Below are positions 9,944-18,416 of a stretch of 64,000 bases of DNA, one piece after another. This DNA is from JAGQSZ01 sp049647585. GTDB lineage: Bacteria > Actinomycetota > Acidimicrobiia > Acidimicrobiales > Microtrichaceae. The notes beneath the pieces were generated by a model that was given only the letters and a program-made list of their open reading frames with translations, did not search any database and had not been told where the DNA came from. A program made the position numbers and the translations under genes. Within the stretch, counting starts at the first letter, position 1. Each line of letters opens with the position of its first letter. The stretch covers positions 272,790 to 336,789 of the forward strand of contig JBARXY010000004.1 of the NCBI GenBank assembly GCA_049647585.1, written 5' to 3'.

Positions 9944-11473
9944 GTGATGACGCTTAGCGTTTCCACCATGACCGCTATCGGTGCCGATCCCGAGGCCCTC
10001 CTTGATCTGAGCCGTCGGTTCCGCAGCTTGGGCGTGCAACTCGAAGCCAGCCGCAACGAGCTGGACCGCCATCTTCGCAATTCCGAATGGCAAGGCGCGG
10101 ACGCAGAGCGGTTCCGGCGGACCTGGTCACTCCATCACCGCGGCAACCTCCTTCGATCTGCTGAGCTCTGCCGGGTGTCGACCGCAAATCTCGTCAGACA
10201 GGTGGACGAGCAGCACCGGGCTTCGGATGGCTCTGGGAGCGGCAGCGGAATCAGCGGCAGCACGGGCAATGGCGGGGCATCCGGTGCCGGAGATGGAGCT
10301 GCCGGGGCTGCCGGTGTCGGCTCCGGCAGCACTGGCAGGGTTGACACGCCCGCGACTGCTGGCGCCGGATCGCCTGGTGGAAGTTCGGCCTCCAGACCTC
10401 GTATTCCCGATGCGATCATGACCGTCGAGGCCGGAGCTTCGGTCACTGTCGCCTCGGTACTTCTCGGCCTGACCCACGACATAACGATCGAGAGCTTCCC
10501 CGACGGCACCTCGCTCGTGACGTTCACGAGCCGTGCTCGTGGCGGTGCCAAGGGGTCGGCGGGAGCGTCGATCAATCTCGGCACACAACGGGCCCTGGGA
10601 GCCAGCGCATCGGCTGAAGCGTCGCTGGGTGGCGTACTAAGACGTTCCTACACCGTCGATTCGTCGGACGTCTGGAAGCTGATCGCCGCGGTCGAGCTAC
10701 AGGACGCGGCAGAGGGAGTCATCAGCAGCACCCCTCTCGCTGCGGGGAAAACCGCCGTTGGCGCCGCAGCCTCGATCGGAGGATGGCTACTGAGGAAGGT
10801 CCCGGCTCCAGCGAGAAGACTTCTGGACACAGTCGGACCGGGGTTGTTCCGGCCACCCCCGACCTCTACCGAGAAGCTTGTCCAGTTCGTAGCGTCGTCC
10901 GACGCGTCACTCGAATCGGTGCCCATCGTCGGCCCGTCTGCCAACCTCGGTGCCGCGTTCACTATCCGCGCCGGGCGGATAGCTGACGCCTCCGGAGCTG
11001 CATCGGTGTTCGAGGCAGAGGGATCAATCGCCGCCGAGATGCGGGCACGCTTTCTTGGCGAGCGTGATTGGCACGTTGGTGGGTCGGACGGCTCAGGGCC
11101 TCCAACCGTGAGGATTGAGATCCCTGACGCCACAGACGACGGTCGCCCCAGAGGTCCGATGATCCTCACGTCAACGGTGACCACTGGCGACTCGGTCCGG
11201 CAGTCCACCAGCTCGATCGACTTGTCCAAGGTGCTTGGCATGGATGTCGCCGAAACGACGCGTCTTGTGTTCCAGCGTCTTTCTGAAAACGACCTCGGAG
11301 GGGCATTCAACGAGCTGACCCGGCTCCGAGTGCCAGACAGTGCGATCGTCACAACGGTCGCAACGTTCACCGGAAACAGCTACTCGGGCGGCGTCGGAGG
11401 AGAGGCCGGCGGTGGCCTGAGCCTGGGAGTGGACTTCGACGGTGGAATTGGCCGCCTGGTGCGCACGAACTGA
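9944..11473 (+). CDS. WXG100-like N-terminal domain fused to a large unknown domain
   Basis: A 509-aa protein I cannot assign to a named family over its full length. Residues 10-90 form a helical hairpin with W49-Q-G51 at the turn (SEWQGADAERF), the hallmark of ESAT-6/WXG100 proteins. A Gly/Ser/Ala-rich linker (about 95-150) leads to a roughly 350-residue domain of alternating hydrophobic strands with no transmembrane helix or catalytic motif that I recognise; it contains several short Gly/Ser runs. There is no signal peptide. Starts at 9944 (GTG), 9947 (ATG) or 9968 (ATG) are all possible, and none has a good ribosome site. It follows the S8 protease by 100 bp on the same strand. Confidence 0.8.
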   Translation: MMTLSVSTMTAIGADPEALLDLSRRFRSLGVQLEASRNELDRHLRNSEWQGADAERFRRTWSLHHRGNLLRSAELCRVSTANLVRQVDEQHRASDGSGSGSGISGSTGNGGASGAGDGAAGAAGVGSGSTGRVDTPATAGAGSPGGSSASRPRIPDAIMTVEAGASVTVASVLLGLTHDITIESFPDGTSLVTFTSRARGGAKGSAGASINLGTQRALGASASAEASLGGVLRRSYTVDSSDVWKLIAAVELQDAAEGVISSTPLAAGKTAVGAAASIGGWLLRKVPAPARRLLDTVGPGLFRPPPTSTEKLVQFVASSDASLESVPIVGPSANLGAAFTIRAGRIADASGAASVFEAEGSIAAEMRARFLGERDWHVGGSDGSGPPTVRIEIPDATDDGRPRGPMILTSTVTTGDSVRQSTSSIDLSKVLGMDVAETTRLVFQRLSENDLGGAFNELTRLRVPDSAIVTTVATFTGNSYSGGVGGEAGGGLSLGVDFDGGIGRLVRTN

Positions 11474-11485
11474 CGCCGAAGACCG

Positions 11486-12208
11486 TCAGGCGAAAAGAAC
11501 TCTCGTTGCCTGCTCCAACTTGGGAAGAACGGACTCGTCGGACTCGACACCGGTGATCCACGCGATGAGTGCCGCCAGCCAGATATCGCTCAGCAACTCG
11601 ATGGGGACGAGGTACCGCTCCTCTACCAGGACATCGGGTTGCACCTCTTCTGCCCCTCCCGATTCGACGGACCGCTGGTTCGAGTTCGAGCTGGCACGAT
11701 CAGCTCTGGCCAGTTCGAGTTCTGCCTCATCCAAACCTGCGGCACGGACTTCGGCGTCATCCAGCGTTGCGTGGTCGACCATCAGGGCGTCACTGATGAT
11801 GCGCCTCATCAACTCGGTGGTCTCCTTGACCGCCGGGGCAATATCGGTGTTTCCCGAAACCAACGCCCTGATCGTGGCAATCGTCGCAAGCGGTCGACGC
11901 TGCAACGCCCGGTTGGCGCGCCGCAACACGTCGATGACCCGCTCGACAGGCTCGTCACCTTGGGGTGGCTTGACTGCGAGCCGATCGGCAAGAACCTCGA
12001 TCTCGGCGATCATCATCGAGACAAGCAGGTACTCCTTGGACGGGAAATATCTGTAGAGGGTCCCCAATGCCACGTCCGCCTGCTGGGCGACCTCGCGCAT
12101 CTGGACCGCGTCCCAGCCGCCCTCGGTGGCCAACCCGCCCGCTGCTACGAGTATGCGGGTGCGTCGCTCAAGCTGGGGCCGTGTCAGCGATGTCGAGCGT
12201 GGCGGCAC
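11486..12208 (-). CDS. TetR-family regulator, KstR-like
   Basis: A 240-aa protein with a GTG start. The N-terminal helix-turn-helix (WDAVQMREVAQQADVALGTL, then YRYFPSKEYLLVSM) closely resembles mycobacterial KstR, the repressor of cholesterol and lipid catabolism genes. The similarity continues into the ligand domain (RRANRALQRRPL; LLSDIWLAALIAWITG). An acidic insert around residues 150-190 is extra relative to KstR as I recall it. It lies at the edge of a long run of lipid-type catabolic genes. Likely an acyl-CoA-responsive repressor; the exact regulon is inference. Confidence 0.87.
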   Translation of the reverse strand: MPPRSTSLTRPQLERRTRILVAAGGLATEGGWDAVQMREVAQQADVALGTLYRYFPSKEYLLVSMMIAEIEVLADRLAVKPPQGDEPVERVIDVLRRANRALQRRPLATIATIRALVSGNTDIAPAVKETTELMRRIISDALMVDHATLDDAEVRAAGLDEAELELARADRASSNSNQRSVESGGAEEVQPDVLVEERYLVPIELLSDIWLAALIAWITGVESDESVLPKLEQATRVLFA

Positions 12209-12265
12209 AGTGGTCCAATCTGTCGTGCTCCGGTCTCGCCGAGCTTACGAGAACACATCCCAGTT

Positions 12266-13582
12266 TTACGCGTCTGACGGAGGTGGCCAGGCGATCAGTT
12301 GACCAGCGACCGCCTCGAGCGCCTCGACATCCTCGACATCGACGGGTACCTCATCGATTCTTACCGTCCGGGTTTCGAGTGCAGACGCGAGCATTTCGAC
12401 GTGGGATGTCGACTTCTCAAGTTGTCCGCCAGGACCCCACAGCTGAAGCGCGACCGGCAGCCCCATCGCCTCGGCCAACTCAAGTACCGCGGCTGAGGTT
12501 TCGTCGATGCCATCAGGACCGTCGATCTGATCAGAGACCGCCAGGCACGGACGCTTCTCAATAGCGCAGACAAACGCTGCCGCCGCAGCGAATCCGGCGA
12601 TGAAGGTCGCCGGGACACAGACGCTCCCGGGGAACGAGGTGGGCAGTGTGCGGGCGATCCAGAAGCCAGCAGCACCCGGGTCGGCGACGACTATCCCGCG
12701 GTCTGGCAGCGCCCCCGAAAGGTGCAACGCCGCCCGCGGGCCGGTCAGTGGCACCGACTCCGACTCGTACATCGGAGTCACCACGGAGGAGATCGCGTCG
12801 TACAGAGGTGGCCTTGTCGGCAGGTCCCGCGAGGGAGTCCAACCCGAGGTGAGCGCGCCCAGATGCGTCGGCGGAACCTCCTGGATCAAGAGGTTGCCGA
12901 ACGAGTCGAGCGGAGTTTCATCCGGATCCACACCGCTCAGGACCAACACGTCGGCCGAGGTCAACCCGGCCAGTTCCATGTCGCGTTCCTGGAGCCCAAC
13001 GGTGCCGAAGTGGAACGGGCTGTCCCAGCGCTCGACTCCCTTGGCGCCCCAGGTGTTGAGCACCCCGAAGCCCGATGTCCTGGCCAACGCCTGAAGACCT
13101 TCGACCGAACCGGACCTGACGACCCCGGGACCAACGACAACGATGATGTTCAACGACGCCATCGACGGGTCGAGGGTCATGACCGGGCGACGCACCGGCT
13201 CTCGTGATGCGAGTTCGGGTGACACCATCTGGTCGAGATCCAGATCCAGATGCAACGCGAGTGTCCCGGGCAGGACCATCCCCGGCGGGTCTGACAGTGC
13301 GTCGAAGAGTTCGTCCACCGAGGTAATGGTCTGCAGCGGCGCAACTCCGCCCGGACACGACGACAGGTGCAGAATTGGCCCATCGAGTAACGCTGCTCCG
13401 AGTCGACCACTCCCGTCCCAGTGCCCGATCCGCCCGTCGGCGTCAGCGAGCAATACCGCTATGTCGGGGTCCTCCACCTCGATGTGGTCGAGCCCGCCCA
13501 GGGCAGAGCCATAGACCCGGGCCACCCCGAGCGCCCGAAGCCGTGCCTCCAGAAGTGCGGCGATACTCGTCGAATCACTCAA
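12266..13582 (-). CDS. ThDP-fold protein, apparently degenerate
   Basis: A 438-aa protein with an architecture reminiscent of thiamine-diphosphate enzymes (acetolactate synthase/MenD group). The N-terminal part looks like the Pyr domain, the middle (LNIIVVVGPGVVRSGSVEGL) like the central nucleotide-binding-like domain, and the end (GIVVADPGAAGFWIARTL; FIAGFAAAAAFVCAIEKRP) like the PP domain. The metal and diphosphate motif GDG-x(24-27)-N is not visible, and the N-terminal catalytic Glu region is also unclear. It is therefore either a non-catalytic homologue or a partner protein. It starts with TTG preceded by GGAG at suitable spacing. It sits between DUF3097 and a KstR-like regulator. Confidence 0.65.
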   Translation of the reverse strand: MSDSTSIAALLEARLRALGVARVYGSALGGLDHIEVEDPDIAVLLADADGRIGHWDGSGRLGAALLDGPILHLSSCPGGVAPLQTITSVDELFDALSDPPGMVLPGTLALHLDLDLDQMVSPELASREPVRRPVMTLDPSMASLNIIVVVGPGVVRSGSVEGLQALARTSGFGVLNTWGAKGVERWDSPFHFGTVGLQERDMELAGLTSADVLVLSGVDPDETPLDSFGNLLIQEVPPTHLGALTSGWTPSRDLPTRPPLYDAISSVVTPMYESESVPLTGPRAALHLSGALPDRGIVVADPGAAGFWIARTLPTSFPGSVCVPATFIAGFAAAAAFVCAIEKRPCLAVSDQIDGPDGIDETSAAVLELAEAMGLPVALQLWGPGGQLEKSTSHVEMLASALETRTVRIDEVPVDVEDVEALEAVAGQLIAWPPPSDA

Positions 13583-13625
13583 CGTTTGCTCCGATCACTG
13601 ACTTTCCCAACACTGGGATCTCGAT

Positions 13626-14486
13626 TCACTGGAGGTCCTGATTGTCTACCGGGACGAGCATGTCGAGCGCCGTTTCGACCGCACCCACGAGTTGGGGCTC
13701 AAGATCGGCGAAACTGTTGACCGCCGAGAGAACCCTGCGCCAACCGTCGTGAATGGTTCCCCATCCAAGGCGACTGCAGATTCCGGCCTTCCACTCCTCA
13801 CCCCGAGGCACCTCCGGCCATGACTCGATTCCCATCGACCGAGGGCGTACGCATTGCCAGATGTCGACGAACGGATGACCGACGATCAGGGCATTCGGGT
13901 CGGTGACCTTCTCTGCGATCCGTGTCTCCTTGGAGCCCGGCACCAGATGGTCGACCAGGATTGCCAGACGACGATCCGCCCGGGGTTGAAACTCGGCAAC
14001 CGCCGTGACCAGATCATCGATGCCCCGCATCGGCTCGACGACGATTCCGAGTTCTCGAAGCTCGTCACCCCAGACCCGTTCCATGAACCGCGCGTCGTGG
14101 TCGCCTTCAACCCAGAACCTCGATGCCTGGGCGACGCGGGCAGCACTTTCGGTGGCAACTACCCCACCGGCGGCCGATAGACGGGTGCCGACGCCGTCGG
14201 ACTTCTCGGGCCTGGGTGGCCGAACCAGGACCACCGTCTCACCCTGATGGGCGAACGATCCAGGATGATTCTCAAATGTGTGCAGCCCACCCCGGGAGTC
14301 CTTGAGTACGGCGAGTTGATCCGTGAACTTGGCCAGCGTGCCGCGGATACCGGTGGGGCGGTGAAGGAGGGCGATGTCCGGAGTCGCAGGGAGGGACCGG
14401 TAGGTGTCCGCCAGGCGTCGAGCACCTCCGACACCCCCGGAACTGCGGTCGGCGAGGATGTCGTCGTAGGGATCTGAAGACTCCAT
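13626..14486 (-). CDS. DUF3097 family protein
   Basis: A 286-aa cytosolic protein of the actinobacterial DUF3097 family. Recognisable landmarks are ASRFWVEGDHDARFMERVWG, LAILVDHLVPGSKETRIAEK, LIVGHPFVDIWQCVRP and WPEVPRGEEWKAGICSRLGW. The alternating acidic motifs (VEGxHDxxF, LVDHLVPGSKE) recall a TOPRIM-like fold, so a nucleic-acid role has some logic, but no function is established to my knowledge. The ATG is preceded by a strong GGAGGG. It precedes the degenerate ThDP-fold gene in the same direction. Confidence 0.88.
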   Translation of the reverse strand: MESSDPYDDILADRSSGGVGGARRLADTYRSLPATPDIALLHRPTGIRGTLAKFTDQLAVLKDSRGGLHTFENHPGSFAHQGETVVLVRPPRPEKSDGVGTRLSAAGGVVATESAARVAQASRFWVEGDHDARFMERVWGDELRELGIVVEPMRGIDDLVTAVAEFQPRADRRLAILVDHLVPGSKETRIAEKVTDPNALIVGHPFVDIWQCVRPRSMGIESWPEVPRGEEWKAGICSRLGWGTIHDGWRRVLSAVNSFADLEPQLVGAVETALDMLVPVDNQDLQ

Positions 14487-14522
14487 TTCCCTCCTGTCGG
14501 ACGAACTTCGGCAGACCCCGGT

Positions 14523-15437
14523 CTAGTACCGCAGACCCGGCGTCCGGGTGAAGAACACGTCGGTCGCCAACTGCTGACCGAGCTTGGTTGCATCCCAGCG
14601 CTTCGAATTGTTGTTGATGGTGGGTCCGTCCGCCCAGCCCTTCATCAGGATGATGTTCTCCGCAACGGCGCGAATGATCTGACCTGTCACATGGTCGGCC
14701 TCGTCCGAGGCGAGCCAGGCGACCAGCGGTGACGACACCGACGGGTCCATCCTGTTCCACTCACCGTCGGGGACGTCGTCCGCTTCGATGACCGCAGGGG
14801 CATTGGGCATGGTGCCGGTGATGCGGGTTGCCGCAGCCGGTCCGACGGCGTTGACGGTCACGCCCATCTTGAAGAGTTCGAGGCTGAGGGTCTGGGTGAG
14901 GCTCGCGATTGCGGCCTTCGCCGGCGCATAGTTCGACTGTCCGAAGTTTCCGGTAAGCCCGGCGCCCGAAACCGTGTTGATGATTCGACCGTTGACCTTC
15001 TGGCCGGACTCCTTGTTGAGTGCACGCCAGTGGACCGCCGCATGCTTGCAAGGCGCCCAGGTCCCACGCAGGTGGACCTTGATCACGGCATCGAAGTCGT
15101 CGGCAGACATGTTGAAGATCGAATTGTCACGCACGATTCCGGCGTTGTTGACCAGAATGTCGAGGCGACCGAAGGTGTCGACCGCCTGGGTGATCATCTC
15201 ACCCGCCGCGTCGAAGTCCGACACGTCGGCATAGTTGGAGACTGCCTCTCCACCGCGGCCCTTGATGATGTCGACGGTCAGGTCCGCGTCGCGACCCTGT
15301 CCTTCGCCCTTGACCGAGCCGCCGAGATCGTTGATGACGACCTTCGCGCCCTGCTTGGCCAGCTCGAGCGCGTGGCCGCGACCAATCCCGTGTCCAGCTC
15401 CGGTGACGATGGCAACCTTGCCGTCGAGCATGCCCAT
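14523..15437 (-). CDS. Short-chain dehydrogenase/reductase (hydroxysteroid/3-hydroxyacyl type)
   Basis: A 304-aa classical-type SDR. The NAD(P)-binding TGAGHGIG is near the N-terminus, followed by NNAG (LVNNAGIVRDN), the catalytic Ser in TVSGAG and Tyr/Lys in NYAPAKAAI. The long segment VVINDLGGSVKGEG and the extended C-terminus resemble the dehydrogenase half of peroxisomal multifunctional enzyme type 2 and mycobacterial 17-beta-HSD-like proteins, suggesting 3-hydroxyacyl-CoA or steroid oxidation. The start is ATG 15437, because GGAGGA lies seven to eight bases upstream. A palindromic operator lies about 50 bp upstream. Confidence 0.9.
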   Translation of the reverse strand: MGMLDGKVAIVTGAGHGIGRGHALELAKQGAKVVINDLGGSVKGEGQGRDADLTVDIIKGRGGEAVSNYADVSDFDAAGEMITQAVDTFGRLDILVNNAGIVRDNSIFNMSADDFDAVIKVHLRGTWAPCKHAAVHWRALNKESGQKVNGRIINTVSGAGLTGNFGQSNYAPAKAAIASLTQTLSLELFKMGVTVNAVGPAAATRITGTMPNAPAVIEADDVPDGEWNRMDPSVSSPLVAWLASDEADHVTGQIIRAVAENIILMKGWADGPTINNNSKRWDATKLGQQLATDVFFTRTPGLRY

Positions 15438-15483
15438 GACGTGTTTCCTCCAAGCGGCAACCACCCAGAGGCGTCACCTACGT

Positions 15484-15502
15484 ATCTGACAGGTCGTCAG
15501 AT
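15484..15502. promoter_or_regulatory. Palindromic operator, site A
   Basis: ATCTGACAGGTCGTCAGAT is a 7-5-7 inverted repeat 47-65 bp upstream of the SDR start. Its reverse complement is nearly identical to the site before the amidohydrolase (25551-25567) and matches 15 of 17 bases of the site in the divergent promoter at 36971-36987. Length and symmetry fit a TetR-family operator. Regulator assignment is inference. Confidence 0.75.
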
Positions 15503-15534
15503 CCTAGAGGGCGCCAGTATTCGCTGACGAAACC

Positions 15535-15550
15535 GGTCCGGATCCGGACC
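15535..15550. other. Perfect 16-bp palindrome between SDR promoter and aquaporin end
   Basis: GGTCCGGATCCGGACC is self-complementary over all 16 bases. It lies between the operator at 15484 and the end of the aquaporin gene, about 100 bp upstream of the SDR start. It could be a second operator or part of a transcript-end hairpin, but no T-tract follows on either strand. Confidence 0.45.
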
Positions 15551-15630
15551 AGTCGGTGCGGTGGACCCGCGGTACGGTCGCCGCAAACTACGGCCGTGCT
15601 GATACTGAAGTGCCGCAGAGCAGTCGGAAT

Positions 15631-16434
15631 TCAGACCGCCGTGCCCTCGGCTTCCTGCTCCCCTGTCTGGAACTCATCGCCGCCGGTCGCGAACCTCCAG
15701 ACGATGGCACCCACGGCGCCGCCGACAACCGGGGCCACGATGAACAGCCAGATCTGACTCAGCGCCGTCCCGCCCTCGAACAGCGCCGGGCCAAGTGAAC
15801 GGGCCGGGTTGACGCTGGTGTTGGTCACCGGGATGCTGATCAGGTGAATCAGGGTGAGCATCAGCCCGATGCCAATGGCCGCCTGCGCCTTCGCGGCTGC
15901 CTTGGTTGTGACTCCCAGGATCACGATCACGAACATTGCCGTCAACACGACCTCTGATATCGCTGCGCCGGGAAGGTCGTAGAAGAGGCGTCCGTTGTGC
16001 TGGCCGAAGGCGTTCGAGGCGAAGGCTCCCTGGCCTCGCTCAAAGCCACCGGGGCGGTTCGCCTGGATGGCCCACAGGACTCCGACGGCGCAGATTGAGC
16101 CGACGCACTGGGTGACGACGTAGGCGGGCAGGTCCTTCCACGGGAAACGGCCTGCCGTTGCCAGTCCGACCGAGACCGCGGGGTTGAAGTGTCCTCCCGA
16201 GACGTGTCCGAATGCGTAGACGCCACAGAGCACCGTCAGGCCGAACGCCAGCGCCACACCCAGGTAGCCGATCCCGAAATTCGAGATGGTCGTGACGCCG
16301 ATGTCGACACCGCCGATGCCGACCTTGCCTTCAGCGGGAGCGAGAGCCCGAGCGGCAAAGATCGCTGAGCCGCAGCCCCCGAAAACCAGTAGGAAGGTGC
16401 CGAGGAACTCGGCGCCGAGTTTGCGAGCAAGCAT
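15631..16434 (-). CDS. aqpZ: MIP-family channel (aquaporin Z-like)
   Basis: A 267-aa six-helix membrane channel for water and possibly small solutes. Both half-helix motifs are present: HFNPAVSVG in the first half and NTSVNPARSLGPALF in the second, the latter with the ARS arginine of the selectivity filter. A loop of about 30 residues (RPGGFERGQGAFASN region) between helices is longer than in E. coli AqpZ but occurs in some bacterial homologues. The ATG at 16434 has GGGAGA six bases upstream; the ATG farther upstream at 16521 is unlikely. It is followed by a short acidic C-terminal tail. Confidence 0.92.
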   Translation of the reverse strand: MLARKLGAEFLGTFLLVFGGCGSAIFAARALAPAEGKVGIGGVDIGVTTISNFGIGYLGVALAFGLTVLCGVYAFGHVSGGHFNPAVSVGLATAGRFPWKDLPAYVVTQCVGSICAVGVLWAIQANRPGGFERGQGAFASNAFGQHNGRLFYDLPGAAISEVVLTAMFVIVILGVTTKAAAKAQAAIGIGLMLTLIHLISIPVTNTSVNPARSLGPALFEGGTALSQIWLFIVAPVVGGAVGAIVWRFATGGDEFQTGEQEAEGTAV

Positions 16435-16614
16435 GTGTCGTCTCCCTACGTTCCGGCCGAAACCCGTCGAACTGCCGTAGGCAGAACAAGCGAACGCCAA
16501 CCTGATGAATCGAGGAATCACCGCGTTACGGGAGCCCCGGGCACACAGTAGCTAGACCCTGCCGCCACGTGACGGACGAATCGCAGAAATCCGCAGGCTG
16601 ACCCGCGAGCGAGC

Positions 16615-18258
16615 TCAGCCGAGCTTGGATGAACCTTTGAACTCGTCGCGGAGCACGTGCTTGAGAATCTTTCCGGATTGGTTCCGCGGTAGAAGGTCGA
16701 CGAATTCGACCTGCTCGGGAAGCTTCTGGACCATCAACCCTTGATCCCGCAAATATACGATCACGTCGTCGAAGGTGACCTTGTCGTCGCCTTCGGCCAC
16801 TTGGATCACGGCGCAGACACGTTCACCCGAGTCGCTGTCAGGCAAGCCGATGACCGCCACATCGACCACCAGCTCATGCCCGTTGAGCAGGTCCTCGACC
16901 TCCTTGGCCGAGACGTTCTCGCCCTTACGGATGATGACATCCTTGAGCCGGCCCGTGATGATGACGTTGCCGCGCTCGTCCATCCGACCCAGGTCGCCAG
17001 TGCGGAAGAAACCGTCGTCATCGAAGGCCTCGGCGTCCAGAGCCGGGTCGACATAGCCCAACATCATCTGCGGCGCACGGACTCTGAGCTCACCGTCGTT
17101 ATTTCCGGTGACGATCGTCCCGTCATGTGCGACGAAGCGGATCTCGACCCCATGGAGTGGTTTGCCCTCGCTGGTTGCGAGTTCTTCGTCGGCGTCGCTC
17201 AGGTCAGCCATGGTGAGAATGGGCGCCTCGGTCATTCCGTAGCCCGACATCACCGGGGCGTCGAAGAGCGCACGGACGTCCTCGACCAGGCTCGGCGGCT
17301 TGGGAGCTCCACCGCCCGGGAAGGCACGCACGTCGGCGAAGATCGGGTGCAGAGACTTGCGTTGTTCGGCGACGTACGCGTTGTGGAAGGCGGTTCCGGA
17401 TCCGGCCAGGGTCACTCCCTCCCGGGAGAGGACCTCGGTTGTCTCCACGGCGTTGAACGACTCGGTGAGGATGTTCGAACAACCCGACTGAAGGCTCGCG
17501 AACAGCCACACCAGACCACCGATATGGCTGAGCGGAAACACCAGCGCATTGCGGTCGCGTTGGATCAGGCCCAGGCGCTGTGACATCCCGCGCGCTGCGG
17601 CAGCCAGCGTTGCGTCGGTGTGCATCGCACCTTTGGGAGCTGCGGTCGTGCCCGAGGTGTAGAAGATCCAATTGGCTCTGCTGCGCCCGGTACTGAGGTC
17701 GCCTAGTTCGGTATCGAGGGCTCCGACCTGTCCCGGCTCGGAGTCCGGATCTCCGATGGTTGGGACCCAGGTGTCGAAGTCTTCGGGGTCCTCTGCTGTG
17801 GGCGGCTCGGGGAGAACGTTCGGGTCCCCTTGAGGAAGCGCTCTGTCGCTGACCAGAACTCTCAGGTCCCCGTTGTCGAGCGCAACGTCTCTGGCGAGTT
17901 CCTCGTAGTCGAAGCCCCGCCAGACGGGCGGAACCACGAGCAACTTCGTCGCGGCCTCCTTGGTGATGTGGCTCAACTCACGATCGCGGTAGATCGGCAG
18001 AATCGGGTTCTGCACTGCGCCGAGACGGCTGAGAGCAGCAACGAGAACCATCGACTCGATCCACGTGGGCAGCTGCCAGGACACCACGTCGCCGACACGG
18101 ATTCCCGCAAGCGCGAGGCCAGCCGCTGCGAGTTCGGCCTCGGTCCAATACTCGGCGAAGGTAAGGGTCCTCATGTCCTCATCGACTGCCATGAGGGCGT
18201 CCGGAGTCGCGTCGACACGCTTCTCCAGAAGTTCCCAAAACGTTCGACCTTGCAACAT
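16615..18258 (-). CDS. AMP-dependent acyl-CoA synthetase
   Basis: A 547-aa ANL ligase of a different subgroup from the two in the first 7 kb. It has YTSGTTAAPKG near residue 200, GYGMTEAP, the canonical FRTGDLGRMDERGN, the hinge GRLKDVIIRKGENVSAKEVE and NQSGKILKHVLR with the catalytic lysine. The N-terminal LPTWIESMVLVAALSRLGAVQNPI resembles the cyclohexanecarboxylate/bile-acid-CoA-ligase-like branch, so a cyclic or medium-chain acid is plausible. Its neighbours on the same strand are a membrane-anchored protein, a cyclase and an alcohol dehydrogenase. Confidence 0.92.
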   Translation of the reverse strand: MLQGRTFWELLEKRVDATPDALMAVDEDMRTLTFAEYWTEAELAAAGLALAGIRVGDVVSWQLPTWIESMVLVAALSRLGAVQNPILPIYRDRELSHITKEAATKLLVVPPVWRGFDYEELARDVALDNGDLRVLVSDRALPQGDPNVLPEPPTAEDPEDFDTWVPTIGDPDSEPGQVGALDTELGDLSTGRSRANWIFYTSGTTAAPKGAMHTDATLAAAARGMSQRLGLIQRDRNALVFPLSHIGGLVWLFASLQSGCSNILTESFNAVETTEVLSREGVTLAGSGTAFHNAYVAEQRKSLHPIFADVRAFPGGGAPKPPSLVEDVRALFDAPVMSGYGMTEAPILTMADLSDADEELATSEGKPLHGVEIRFVAHDGTIVTGNNDGELRVRAPQMMLGYVDPALDAEAFDDDGFFRTGDLGRMDERGNVIITGRLKDVIIRKGENVSAKEVEDLLNGHELVVDVAVIGLPDSDSGERVCAVIQVAEGDDKVTFDDVIVYLRDQGLMVQKLPEQVEFVDLLPRNQSGKILKHVLRDEFKGSSKLG

Positions 18259-18416
18259 CTACTTACGCCCCGTGGATTGCCCGACGAAACCCAGATCGGG
18301 CTTCTCGACATTCCACACTAGGTCCCAGAGGCAATGGCGGTCGGCGAACTGCGACTACAACCGGAGCATCACTCCAGAGGACGGGATCGGGCCGAATGGC
18401 AACCGGACGTCAAAGC

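Noticed and set aside
8113..11473. Complete type VII secretion locus
   Set aside because: Only an S8 protease and a WXG-like protein are present; no EccB, EccC, EccD or EccE genes.
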